This document shows positions 37,562 through 46,249 of a stretch of DNA of 64,000 nt, piece by piece. The notes beneath the pieces were generated by a model. It ran no database searches, had not been told where the DNA came from, and saw only the letters and a program-made list of their open reading frames with translations. Source of the DNA: Pseudomonas viridiflava (GTDB lineage: Bacteria; Pseudomonadota; Gammaproteobacteria; Pseudomonadales; Pseudomonadaceae). Position 1 is the first letter of the stretch. Every line of letters begins with the position of its first letter. The stretch lies in NCBI RefSeq assembly GCF_900573885.1, contig NZ_UPSE01000073.1, forward strand, positions 62,001 through 126,000. The letters run 5' to 3'. Made by a program: the position numbers and the translations under genes.

Positions 37562-37651
37562 TGGTGGGGTTCGCTGCGCTCACCGAACGCGGATCGCCCC
37601 AACCTACGTCGTTCGGCTTGGTAGGTTGGGTTGAGCGCAGCGAAGCCCAAC
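37562..37651. repeat. Family A palindromic repeat
   Basis: TGGGGTTCGCTGCGCTCACC and CCCCAACCTACG face GTAGGTTGGGTTGAGCGC and AGCGAAGCCCAAC. It fills almost the whole gap between the convergent acyl-CoA dehydrogenase and the gene at 37655. Confidence 0.88.
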
Positions 37652-37654
37652 AAA

Positions 37655-38569
37655 TCAACAACCGCTCGCCACTTTAACCTGGGGCTTTTTTGCGCCCAAT
37701 CCTTGCTGGGCAACCCAGTCTTTCCAGCGAATGCGTTCGTCCCGTACCAGCCACCCTTCCTGCGGTGCAAAGCTCTCGGCGAGGAAAATACCGCGGTTGC
37801 TCGCTGGCACCAGCGCGCCCTGCTTGAGGGTGAGCAGCTCGGCGCTCGGTTTGCCCTGGTTCAACGGAATCAGATACAGGTCGGGTTTGGTGCGGTCGAG
37901 GCGGGCGACCAGCTTGCCGTCTTCCAAACGTTCGTCGACATGAAACAGGCTGAGCTGGCGCGCCTCTTTGGGCAGTTCCAGACGCAGGTCGTAGACCAGC
38001 TGCAACGACGAAGTCGGCACGTGCACATAGGCGCGTGGCCGTTCGATCAGGGTCAGGTTGCCGCAGCGAATCGGCCGCGCCGCGCCGGAAAGGGGGCTGA
38101 GGCTGAAGCTCGTCGATTCGCGGTAACGCAGGGTGCTGTGGTACGGCGTTGGCAGCCAGGTGTCGCCAAAGCGTCCGCCCAGCCAGCCTTCCGGTGTTTC
38201 CAGCAGGCACTCTTCGGCGACTTCCTGAATGGCGGTGAGCAACGGCAGATTGAGCTCGTGGGCCGGCACGTAGCCAGAGATAAGTTTGAGCACCACATCG
38301 CCACGGTCCAGACGGCGCTGGCGAACCAGCACCCAATAATCGCGACCTTGCCAGTTCAGGGTCAGGCGCACGGAAACGCCGAGGTTGGCCAGGTCGACTT
38401 GAAACTGCTCGGCGTTATCCAGCGGCAACGGCTGGCGACGGTCCAGTACCTGGGAAAAATTCAAGGGTGGGCCAATGCCCTGGTAGCTCAGACCGGTGGC
38501 GCTGGCTTCGACATGCAGCGCCAGGGTCTTGAAATCAGTGGGGGCCTTGCGGACGAGGACCTTCGGCAT
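37655..38569 (-). CDS. Conserved hypothetical protein with a partial Nudix-like motif
   Basis: A 304-residue soluble protein, often mislabelled in databases as a metal ABC transporter ATPase; no Walker motifs are present. Residues near 95-120 (GYVPAHELNLPLLT, then AIQEVAEECLLE) resemble a Nudix box with two extra residues between the Glu and the QEVAEE block. That could be a diverged hydrolase or chance. The remainder is beta-rich with no signal peptide. It stands alone, 79 bases from the aldo/keto reductase gene upstream on the same strand. Function unknown. Confidence 0.7.
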   Translation of the reverse strand: MPKVLVRKAPTDFKTLALHVEASATGLSYQGIGPPLNFSQVLDRRQPLPLDNAEQFQVDLANLGVSVRLTLNWQGRDYWVLVRQRRLDRGDVVLKLISGYVPAHELNLPLLTAIQEVAEECLLETPEGWLGGRFGDTWLPTPYHSTLRYRESTSFSLSPLSGAARPIRCGNLTLIERPRAYVHVPTSSLQLVYDLRLELPKEARQLSLFHVDERLEDGKLVARLDRTKPDLYLIPLNQGKPSAELLTLKQGALVPASNRGIFLAESFAPQEGWLVRDERIRWKDWVAQQGLGAKKPQVKVASGC

Positions 38570-38648
38570 ATCGGCTCCTTCCTGGGACAGCTACTGCGCA
38601 TGCTCGCTGATGATTGTTACGGCTCAGCGAATGGCGGTCGTTATTGTT

Positions 38649-39470
38649 TTAACCCCGCCCGAGTGAGTGGATGACGGACGCGGCTGTAGAGACGTTGTGT
38701 GACAGGTGCAGCGGATTGATGGTTCCGACTATCGCGCTGGCGACAGCCGGGTGCGCAAAGGCCAATTCGAAGCTGGCACGCACCGGATCCACGCCGGGTT
38801 CCAGACACACATGCCCGCTGGCGAGGGCCTTCTTCAGCAGAATGCCCTTGCCGTGCTGCCAAGCGTAGTCGAGCACCGGGCGCTCGCCTTGTTCATTGAG
38901 GTTGTAGGTGACCATGGCGCAGTCGCCGTGCTCCAGCGCCAACAAGCCGCCTTCGACGGTTTTGCCGGAAAAGCCGTAGGCGCCGATTTTGCCCTCGGCC
39001 TTGAGCGCCGCCAGGGTCTGGTAAACCTCGTGCTGCTGCAGCACGTTGAGGTCGTTGCCGTCGGAGTGCACCAGCATCAGGTCGATGCGGTCGGTTTCCA
39101 GGCGCGTGAGGCTGCGCTCCACCGACAGTCGGGTATGGGCGGCAGAGAAGTCGTGGTGCGAAAGACCGTCGGCAAATTCTTCGCCGACCTTGCTGACAAT
39201 CACCCACTCATTTCGCTGGCCGCGCAGCAGCGGCCCCAGCCGCTCTTCGCTGCGGCCGTAGGCGGGCGCGGTGTCGATGAGGTTGATGCCCAGCTCGCGA
39301 GCCAGGCTCAGCAACTGGCGCGCTTCGGGGTCATCGGGAATCTGGAAGCCATTCGGGTATTTCACCCCTTGATCGCGGCCCAGCTTGACGGTGCCCAGCC
39401 CCAGCGGCGAAACCCGCAGGCCGGTGCTGCCGAGGGGGCGATGCAGGTCATGCAGGGTTTTCTGGCTCAT
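38649..39470 (-). CDS. Aldo/keto reductase family protein
   Basis: A 273-residue NADPH-dependent oxidoreductase with a (beta/alpha)8 barrel. Family residues are Asp/Tyr in NLIDTAPAYGRSEERLG, Lys in VIVSKVGEEF, and His in LMLVHSDG. The C-terminal SAIVGTINPLHL binds the cofactor. It is shorter than typical members (~300+) but has all four catalytic residues. The ATG at 39470 overlaps the upstream oxidoreductase stop (ATGA). The substrate is unknown. Confidence 0.87.
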   Translation of the reverse strand: MSQKTLHDLHRPLGSTGLRVSPLGLGTVKLGRDQGVKYPNGFQIPDDPEARQLLSLARELGINLIDTAPAYGRSEERLGPLLRGQRNEWVIVSKVGEEFADGLSHHDFSAAHTRLSVERSLTRLETDRIDLMLVHSDGNDLNVLQQHEVYQTLAALKAEGKIGAYGFSGKTVEGGLLALEHGDCAMVTYNLNEQGERPVLDYAWQHGKGILLKKALASGHVCLEPGVDPVRASFELAFAHPAVASAIVGTINPLHLSHNVSTAASVIHSLGRG

Positions 39471-40642
39471 GGCAGCAGCGTCTCCCAGGCTGTTGGCGCA
39501 ATCGGTGGGCGCGGCAGTTCGGGCAGGGCGGGATGGGTGCCCGGCTGCACATTGTCGCGTTGCAACGCCGCCAGAACGCGGTCTGCGAAGTCCGGCGCCA
39601 GCGCCAGCTTGGTGGGCCAGCCAATCAGCAGCCGTTTGCTTTCGGTGAGGTATGCGTTGTCCGGGCGAACGAGGCCGCTCTGCGCGGGTTCGGCGCGGTC
39701 GACGCGCAAGGTTGCCCAATGCGCCTGACTGAAGTCGACCCAGGGCAGCAGGTCCTTCATTTCTTTCTGCGCGGCGGCGATTTGCGCCTGGCTGTCGCGG
39801 GCCACGCCGTCGGCTTCGGCGAGGTCGCCGCCCAGGTACCACAACCATTGGCCGTCAGTGGTGGGGTGGCTGGTCACGGTGACGCGCGGCTTCGGACCGC
39901 CGCCCAGGCAATGGGCATACAGCGGTTTGAGCGTCGGGCCTTTGACCATCACCATGTGCAGCGGGCGGCGTTGCATCAGCGGCTGGCTCTGCCCCAGCGC
40001 CGTGAGCAACGCGGCATTGCCGGCGCCGGCGCTGAGCACCACGCGCTGGGCACGAATCTCACGACCGTCGACCGTCAGCCCCGCCAGCTCGCCCTGTTCC
40101 AGCAACGGTTCAATGCGCTCGCCGCTCAGCAGGCTGTCGCCGGCAAGTTCGGCCAGGCGCTGGATGAGGCTCGGTACGTCGAGTACCAGCTCGTTGAGGC
40201 GGTACACCTTGCCTTTGAATTTCGGGTCTTGCAGGGCGGGCGGCAGGTCGGCGCCTTTGACCTGGTCAACGCGCGAGCGCACGGCCTTACTGGCAAAAAA
40301 ACTGGTGAGGTTGCCGGCCAGGGTGCCGGGTGACCACAGGTAATGGGCATTGGACAGAACCCGCGCGCCGCGCAGGTCGAGCTCGCCGCTGCCTTCCAGC
40401 GCTTCACGCCAGCGGCGCGGCATGTCGGAGATGGCTTCTGAAGCGCCGGTCAGCGCGCCGTGCAACGCGTATTTGGCGCCGCCATGAATAATGCCCTGCG
40501 ACTTCACACTTTGCCCGCCGCCAAGGCTGCTGCTTTCCACCAGTACGGTGGCGAAGCCTTGCTGGCGCAGGCGGGCATTGAGCCACAGGCCGGCAATGCC
40601 GCCGCCAACGATGAGGATGTCAGTGCTAAGCGCTTGGGACAT
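39467..40642 (-). CDS. FAD-dependent oxidoreductase (DAO family)
   Basis: A 391-residue flavoprotein. The N-terminal dinucleotide fold is ILIVGGGIAGLWLNARL, followed by GQSVKSQGIIHGGAKYAL. The rest follows the D-amino-acid oxidase/glycerol-3-phosphate dehydrogenase layout, with a substrate domain and a C-terminal RPDNAYLTESKRLLIG segment. It is translationally coupled to the aldo/keto reductase, and the two likely act in one pathway. The substrate is unknown. Confidence 0.85.
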   Translation of the reverse strand: MSQALSTDILIVGGGIAGLWLNARLRQQGFATVLVESSSLGGGQSVKSQGIIHGGAKYALHGALTGASEAISDMPRRWREALEGSGELDLRGARVLSNAHYLWSPGTLAGNLTSFFASKAVRSRVDQVKGADLPPALQDPKFKGKVYRLNELVLDVPSLIQRLAELAGDSLLSGERIEPLLEQGELAGLTVDGREIRAQRVVLSAGAGNAALLTALGQSQPLMQRRPLHMVMVKGPTLKPLYAHCLGGGPKPRVTVTSHPTTDGQWLWYLGGDLAEADGVARDSQAQIAAAQKEMKDLLPWVDFSQAHWATLRVDRAEPAQSGLVRPDNAYLTESKRLLIGWPTKLALAPDFADRVLAALQRDNVQPGTHPALPELPRPPIAPTAWETLLP

Positions 40643-40716
40643 GAGAGCCGCCTTCAGAAAAACAGGGCGGCAGTATAACGCTGGGTGCTTGAGGCGGGGA
40701 CTTGCGTTGGGGCTGA

Positions 40717-40816
40717 CCCTCTCCCCCCGCCCTCTCCCGCGGACGGGCGAGGGGGCTAGATCGCGGTCGGCTTGTCTCCCCTCGCCCGCCTGGGGGAGAG
40801 GGGCCGGGGGAGAGGG
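40717..40816. repeat. Family C palindromic repeat
   Basis: CCCTCTCCCCCCGCCCTCTC faces GAGAGGGGCCGGGGGAGAGG across an inner pair GGGCGAGGGG/CCCCTCGCCC. A similar element is at 58241. It lies between the FAD oxidoreductase start and the SMR gene 3' end. Confidence 0.85.
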
Positions 40817-40828
40817 CTGCGGATTACT

Positions 40829-41161
40829 TCAATGCCCAGTCGTGTTCGAAAACAACTGAATAACCACCACCCCCGCCACAATCATCGCCATGCCCAGCAT
40901 GGCCGGCAGGTCGAGTTTCTGGCTGTAGATAATGGCCGCCGCGATGCTCACCAGCACAATGCCCAATCCGGCCCACACCGCGTACGCCACGCCGACCGGA
41001 ATGGTGCGAACGACCAACGTCAGCATCCAGAACGAAATGGCGTAGCCGACTATCACCAACGCCAGCGGCAGCGGCTTGTTGAAACCGTCGATGGCTTTCA
41101 TCGAGGTGGTGGCGATCACTTCCGAGGCGATGGCAATGCCGAGGTACAGGTAACCGGACAT
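40829..41161 (-). CDS. Small multidrug resistance (SMR/EmrE-type) transporter
   Basis: A 110-residue inner-membrane protein with four helices, which forms dimers that exchange cationic compounds or guanidinium for protons. The essential Glu14 is in GIAIASEVIATTSMK, and the conserved Trp is in GVAYAVWAGLGIV. The ATG at 41161 gives the family length; the frame is open to 41194. It is divergent from a LysR-type gene, its probable regulator. Whether it is a drug (Qac) or guanidinium (Gdx) type cannot be fixed by sight. Confidence 0.9.
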   Translation of the reverse strand: MSGYLYLGIAIASEVIATTSMKAIDGFNKPLPLALVIVGYAISFWMLTLVVRTIPVGVAYAVWAGLGIVLVSIAAAIIYSQKLDLPAMLGMAMIVAGVVVIQLFSNTTGH

Positions 41162-41265
41162 GGCTGAACTCCTTATGTTGGGTTGTTGCTGCAATGGCGG
41201 GATTCTAAGCGCTGTGGCGATGGGATAAAGTCATTACCTATCTGGTGCAGAGATGGGTGGCGGTC

Positions 41266-42150
41266 ATGCAGTGGAATTTCGAGCAGTTGCGCTTGTTTGT
41301 CAGCGTGGCCGAAAGCCAGTCGTTCTCGGCCGTGGCACGGCGGCTGGGGCGGGCGCAGTCTGCGGTGAGCACGGCCATCGCCTTGCTGGAAACCGACCTC
41401 GGCATGTTGTTGTTCGACCGCAGCAGCGGGCGGCAGCCGAGACTGACCGAGGCCGGACAGGTGCTGCTGGAAGACGCGCGGGAAATTCTGCGCCAGTGCG
41501 AGCGCCTGGAAGGGCGGGCCATGGGGCTGGTACGGGGCGAGGAAGCGTGTTTGCGTCTGGCGCAGGATGAGGCCATGCCGTATCAACCGGTGCTCGATAG
41601 CCTGGAGGCGCTGGCTCGGCAGTTTCCGCGCCTTGAGGTGCAGCTATCGAGCGGCGCGCAAGGCGATGTAGCGCGCAAGCTGCTAGAGCGGCGGGCCGAT
41701 CTCGGCTTGTTGTTCCACCACGAAAATATGCCGAGCGCGCTGGAGCGTCAGCGCCTGGGCACTATCGAGATGGTCACGGTGTGCGGCGCCGGGCACGCGC
41801 TGGCTAAAGCCGAATACGTTGACCGTCACGCCCTGGCCCAGCACCGGCAACTGTTGATGGCGCCGCAGGAACGGCAGTACCCGGGCGGCGAGCAGATCAG
41901 CCCGGCCGTCTGGCGTACCGACAGCTTCTACTCCATGGCCGAGCTGGTGATGCGTAATCTCGGTTGGGCGTGGTTGCCGCGCCATGTGGCGCAATACCCG
42001 ACGTACCTCAACCAGCTTGTGGAACTGCGCAGCGACTGGACGCCGCCTCCGCTGGTGGTTGAGCTGGTGTGTCGCCGCGATGAAGCGCTGGGGCCGGCCG
42101 CCGTGTGGCTGGCCGATTGTTTTGCCGAGCACCTGCAAGCAATCGGCTAA
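41266..42150 (+). CDS. LysR-family transcriptional regulator
   Basis: A 294-residue regulator. The N-terminal winged HTH is at about residues 1-62 (FEQLRLFVSVAESQSFSAVA, RLGRAQSAVSTAIALLE), and the C-terminal effector-binding domain follows. The ATG at 41266 matches the family; a GTG at 41245 would add seven residues. The divergent promoter region with the SMR gene (about 100 bases) is the likely target. The ligand is unknown. Confidence 0.9.
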   Translation: MQWNFEQLRLFVSVAESQSFSAVARRLGRAQSAVSTAIALLETDLGMLLFDRSSGRQPRLTEAGQVLLEDAREILRQCERLEGRAMGLVRGEEACLRLAQDEAMPYQPVLDSLEALARQFPRLEVQLSSGAQGDVARKLLERRADLGLLFHHENMPSALERQRLGTIEMVTVCGAGHALAKAEYVDRHALAQHRQLLMAPQERQYPGGEQISPAVWRTDSFYSMAELVMRNLGWAWLPRHVAQYPTYLNQLVELRSDWTPPPLVVELVCRRDEALGPAAVWLADCFAEHLQAIG

Positions 42151-42194
42151 GCGAGGCGCTTCATCTTGATGGTGAACTCAGTAAACTGCGCGGC

Positions 42195-43469
42195 ATGAAT
42201 AGAACCCTCTATACCGTGCTGTTTCACCTGGCCCTGCCGCTGATTGCGCTGCGCCTGTTTCTTCGCGCCCGCAAGGCGCCGGCATACGCGCAACGTATCA
42301 GCGAGCGCTTTGCGATTGGCTTGCCGCCGCTGAAAACCGGCGGTATCTGGGTGCACGCCGTGTCGGTGGGCGAGAGCATCGCCGCCGCGCCGATGGTGCG
42401 CGCCTTGCGCGAGCGCTACCCGCAGCTGCCGATTACCGTCACCTGCATGACGCCAACCGGCTCCGAGCGCATTCAGGCGCTGTTTGCCGGCGATCCGCTG
42501 ATTCAGCACTGCTATTTGCCGTATGACCTGCCGTGGACAGCGGCGCGTTTTCTAAACCGCCTCCAGCCCAGACTGGCGGTCATCATGGAAACCGAGCTGT
42601 GGCCCAATCACATTCACCAGTGCGCGCGGCGCGGCATTCCGGTGGCGTTGGCCAACGGGCGCTTGTCCGAACGCTCTGCCCGCGGCTACGGGCGCTTCGC
42701 CAAACTGACCGCACCGATGCTGGCACAAATGAGCCTTCTGGCCGTGCAGACCGAGGCCGAAGCCGAGCGCTTCCGAAGCCTGGGCGCGCGGCCTGAATGC
42801 GTAACCGTGACCGGCTCGATCAAGTTCGACCTCAGCATTGACCCCGAGCTGCCGCAACGCGCCCACGCGCTGCGCATTGAATGGCAAGCCGCAGGTCGGC
42901 CGGTCTGGATCGCCGCCAGCACCCATGCTGGCGAAGACGAAATCGTTCTGGCCGCGCACCAGCGCCTGCTCTCCGTTCACCGCGATGCCCTGTTGATTCT
43001 GGTGCCGCGTCATCCGGAACGCTTCAACAGTGTGTTCGAGCTGTGCGGCAAAACCGGCTTGAACACCGTGCGCCGCTCCAGCGCGGCGCCGGTCAACGAC
43101 ACCACCCAGGTGCTGCTCGGCGACACCATGGGCGAGCTGCTGTTTCTCTACGCCCTGGCCGATATCGCGCTGGTGGGCGGCAGCCTGATCGCCAACGGCG
43201 GACATAACCTGCTGGAGCCCGCCGCGTTGGGCAAACCGGTGCTAAGCGGCCCGCACCTGTTCAACTTTCTCGACATCGCGGCGCAGTTGCGTGATGCCGG
43301 CGCGCTGCGCGAAGTGAGCGATGCCCAGCAGGTGGCGGATGCGGTGCACAGTTTGTGGGAGCAGCCGCAGCAGGCTGAACAGATGCGGGCCGCCGGGCTG
43401 GCGGTCATGCAGCGCAACCGGGGCGCATTGGAGAGGCTTCTGAACAGCCTGGGGCGTTTTCTCGGGTAA
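42195..43469 (+). CDS. waaA: 3-deoxy-D-manno-octulosonic acid transferase WaaA
   Basis: Adds Kdo from CMP-Kdo to the lipid A precursor at the inner membrane. It has 424 residues of the GT30 family. The start is a membrane-associated helix (LFHLALPLIALRLFLRA). VHAVSVGESIAAAP carries the catalytic Glu, with METELWPN, GSIKFDLSI, ASTHAGEDE and ANGGHNLLEPAALGKPVL following. The frame is open upstream to 42105 within the LysR gene. It lies 7 kb from the main LPS locus. Confidence 0.95.
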   Translation: MNRTLYTVLFHLALPLIALRLFLRARKAPAYAQRISERFAIGLPPLKTGGIWVHAVSVGESIAAAPMVRALRERYPQLPITVTCMTPTGSERIQALFAGDPLIQHCYLPYDLPWTAARFLNRLQPRLAVIMETELWPNHIHQCARRGIPVALANGRLSERSARGYGRFAKLTAPMLAQMSLLAVQTEAEAERFRSLGARPECVTVTGSIKFDLSIDPELPQRAHALRIEWQAAGRPVWIAASTHAGEDEIVLAAHQRLLSVHRDALLILVPRHPERFNSVFELCGKTGLNTVRRSSAAPVNDTTQVLLGDTMGELLFLYALADIALVGGSLIANGGHNLLEPAALGKPVLSGPHLFNFLDIAAQLRDAGALREVSDAQQVADAVHSLWEQPQQAEQMRAAGLAVMQRNRGALERLLNSLGRFLG

Positions 43470-43616
43470 GCCGTTGCGAGAATTAAGCGGGCAACATCGG
43501 ATAAAACTGGCGACTTACAAGACGCGGGATCGAAGACCGCAGGTCGGCCCTTGCTTTTCGGTAGACGACCTGGCGGTACCGTTCCGCCAATGTTCACCGC
43601 ACTTGGTCCGAGGCCC

Positions 43617-46175
43617 ATGAATCCACTCCCACGACGTAAAGCCGCCCGCGGCGTATTCGCGCTTTCTCTTCTCGCCGGCTGCATTCTGCCGGCATCTTCC
43701 TTCGCTGCTCAGCCCCTGGGGTTTATCGATCACCAGACCATTCGCAACGACCTGGCTGGTTCGCTGCAGGGCACCATCAAATTTGCCCAGACCCATACCG
43801 TTGATGCCTCCGGCAATCCGGCCAACGAGTTGCCAACTCTGATCGCCAAGCGTGGTGCTCTGGTGATGTTCATTCCCCAGACGCCCATTGCCGAAACCCG
43901 CATGGGCCATGTCCGGGTAACCGCCAAGCGTGCCGGCGTGGTGCTGGGCGAGCGGCTTCTGGCGCCGCCTCGACTACTGCCCGACGCCGACCGCAGCGAG
44001 CCGGACCACCGTCCAGACCTGGTTTATTCGCGCCATGCCTGGAGTGCTCAGTTGCCATGGGAATGGATGCAGCCTGGCCTGTCGCTGAGTTTCAGCGATG
44101 GCAGTCGTAGCGGCACGCTGGGTGAGCAGGCGCTTGAGTTCACCGGCCCGGCCGAACTGGTGCTGCAGAACATCCGCATCGGCATGCTGACCGACCCGCC
44201 GCCAGCCAGCGGCAACTGGCTGGAGACCGAGACGGCGAGGGCCGCTATCGATTACTTCCAGAAAGTACCTGTCGCACGCTTAACGGTAGGTCAGTACCTG
44301 CCTGTGCATCTGGACAGCGTGGTACTAGCCGATGGCACCGTGTACACGGACGCCAGTAAGGACCAGGGCTCGGTTTATTCGGGCGATATGCGCGAAGACA
44401 TTGGCAAGGCGCTTATCTCCACGGGCATCAATCTGGCGAACTATGGGATTGTTGACAGCGCCGGTCGCTCGCAGACGCAGCCCGACCATTTCCGTCAGGT
44501 GGTGATTCATCAGAACATTGGCCGCTACGCCAATGGCGAGGTGCGCCATGGTTTGAGCGGCGGCAACGGCATGGCGACGTTGCTCAGCACCAGCGGTAAT
44601 GAGTTCACTCACGAAATGGGGCATACGTTCGGCCTCGGGCACTTCCCGGGCGGCGGGCACTGGTCTTCACATCACAACGACAGTGGCTGGGGTTATGACG
44701 CGTTCCGTAATCGCCTGTTCGGCAATGTGCGCTGGTCAGAATCTGCCGCCGACAACGTGATCGAAGGGGTTGTGACTCCGCCATTCAACGCCCACTACCG
44801 TTACCGGCAAGACCCGATGGCCGGCGGTGAGCCAGATGGTTCGATTTCCGCGCTCACCCACCATACCGGCTACTCCATGCGACGGGTGCAGGAGGCGCTG
44901 GTCGATACCTCCATAGTGGATGCTGCCAGTCCCACCGGCTATTCCCACTGGGATGCCGAGAGTAATAAGCTGGTTGCGACCGAGCAGCGCAATCGTCCGG
45001 CGTCATTTGGTGTGCCAGTGGTCACTCTGGTCGGCCTGTATGACCCGCTCGGTCAGCTTCCCACCACGTTGTATCCGCCGCTGTACGGCAACCATGGTCA
45101 TACCTACAACCTGCCCGCTCCCGCGGCAGGCGACGGTTGCTACCTGAGCGTGCGTACCGAGGCCGGTACCGCGCTCGGGGTTGATGAGGTCAAAATCAAG
45201 CTCGCCTCCAACCAGCACCAGGCCGGGGAAATGAACAAGTACCACGTCAACATTCCGGCCAGCAGCGCGCCCTCGGCGGCGAGTCTGTTCTGCCACGTCG
45301 ACGGTGAGTTGCGTAAGCTTGCTGAGCAGCGTATTGACACCCCAACGGATGTTCTGCCGCCTGTGGTGCAAGTGGGGCACGAAGCAGGTTTTGCCAGCGC
45401 GGCGCTTCACTTGGGGGAAATTAAGGCCAGCGTGACTCGCCGTTTTGCCAGTACCACTGAGTTCGAAGAGCGCCTGCGCGCGCTTTATGGCGACATTCAT
45501 AACTGGCGCGACGCCCGCACCGGGCGGGTTGGCGATTTTTACGTCTACCAGAATCCCTATAGCGGTTTGCGCGAGTACTTCATGCTCAAAAAGCCTCGCT
45601 ATGGCTATTTCCCCACCGACGGCACCAGCAATGACGCCTGGCGCTACATGGGGCGAGCGGAAGATCATGTGACGTGGAGTCCGGAGCCGCTCCGGGCACG
45701 GAAGGTGGCGGGTGACTCACTTACCGCCAAACTGCTCGCCTACTATGACGTGCCGTCCGTGAAATACTGGCAGATGCACGACACTACCGCCAAACCCGGC
45801 CAGATTTACCAGTACCACAATCCCTACACCAAGACCCATGAGTTCTTCATGGCCAAGTCCTCCCAGTATTGGTACTTCCCCACCAATGGCCGCTCTAACG
45901 CGCACTGGACGTATCTTGGCAATGCGAAGAGCCTGCAAGAGGTGTTCGAGCCTGTCGATGTCGCGAGTCTTGAACGGCAACTGCTCGACTGGCACAAACA
46001 GCCCGCTCTGCGAAGCTGGGGCGTGCCGACTAATGCGGGGTCCATCGGTGATCTCTACCGGTATGCTTACGCGGGTCGAGTGGATTACTTCCGCTTGAAA
46101 AACGAGGACTATTGGTACTTCCCAACCGATAAGACCAGTGACTGGGATTGGGACTATCTGGGCAGCTGGGAATAA
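43617..46175 (+). CDS. Putative secreted/lipoprotein M66-type zinc metalloprotease (StcE/TagA-like)
   Basis: An 852-residue exported protein. The N-terminus has a hydrophobic core ending LLAGC, a possible lipobox with Cys22; an AxA-like SFAA site follows, so it may instead be cleaved and released. The zinc motif HEMGHTFGLGH at 332-342 is the metzincin HExxHxxGxxH, and GLGHFPGGGHW resembles M66 (StcE/TagA) enzymes, which cut mucin-type glycoproteins. The C-terminal part has three similar ~41-residue units at about 640-680, 729-771 and 812-852, each with a YFPT-D/N-T/R-S and a W-Y-G ending. Start choice: GAGG precedes the ATG at 43617. Flanked by core genes (waaA, an auxiliary lipoprotein), it looks like an inserted accessory gene. 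Substrate specificity is inferred from family only. Confidence 0.8.
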   Translation: MNPLPRRKAARGVFALSLLAGCILPASSFAAQPLGFIDHQTIRNDLAGSLQGTIKFAQTHTVDASGNPANELPTLIAKRGALVMFIPQTPIAETRMGHVRVTAKRAGVVLGERLLAPPRLLPDADRSEPDHRPDLVYSRHAWSAQLPWEWMQPGLSLSFSDGSRSGTLGEQALEFTGPAELVLQNIRIGMLTDPPPASGNWLETETARAAIDYFQKVPVARLTVGQYLPVHLDSVVLADGTVYTDASKDQGSVYSGDMREDIGKALISTGINLANYGIVDSAGRSQTQPDHFRQVVIHQNIGRYANGEVRHGLSGGNGMATLLSTSGNEFTHEMGHTFGLGHFPGGGHWSSHHNDSGWGYDAFRNRLFGNVRWSESAADNVIEGVVTPPFNAHYRYRQDPMAGGEPDGSISALTHHTGYSMRRVQEALVDTSIVDAASPTGYSHWDAESNKLVATEQRNRPASFGVPVVTLVGLYDPLGQLPTTLYPPLYGNHGHTYNLPAPAAGDGCYLSVRTEAGTALGVDEVKIKLASNQHQAGEMNKYHVNIPASSAPSAASLFCHVDGELRKLAEQRIDTPTDVLPPVVQVGHEAGFASAALHLGEIKASVTRRFASTTEFEERLRALYGDIHNWRDARTGRVGDFYVYQNPYSGLREYFMLKKPRYGYFPTDGTSNDAWRYMGRAEDHVTWSPEPLRARKVAGDSLTAKLLAYYDVPSVKYWQMHDTTAKPGQIYQYHNPYTKTHEFFMAKSSQYWYFPTNGRSNAHWTYLGNAKSLQEVFEPVDVASLERQLLDWHKQPALRSWGVPTNAGSIGDLYRYAYAGRVDYFRLKNEDYWYFPTDKTSDWDWDYLGSWE

Positions 46176-46194
46176 CCTGTCTGCCAGCAAGCGA

Positions 46195-46233
46195 TAAAAA
46201 AGGCCGCCCGGTGTACACCGAGCGGCCTTTTTT
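46195..46233. terminator. Bidirectional intrinsic terminator
   Basis: The stem GGCCGC-CGGTG/CACCG-GCGGCC is flanked by A7 on the left and T6 on the right. It lies between the convergent metalloprotease and auxiliary lipoprotein genes and can serve both. Confidence 0.9.
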
Positions 46234-46249
46234 GATGGTTACGAATCGC

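Noticed and set aside
43470..43616. Small gene or RNA between waaA and the metalloprotease
   Set aside because: No coding frame or stable conserved fold was visible.
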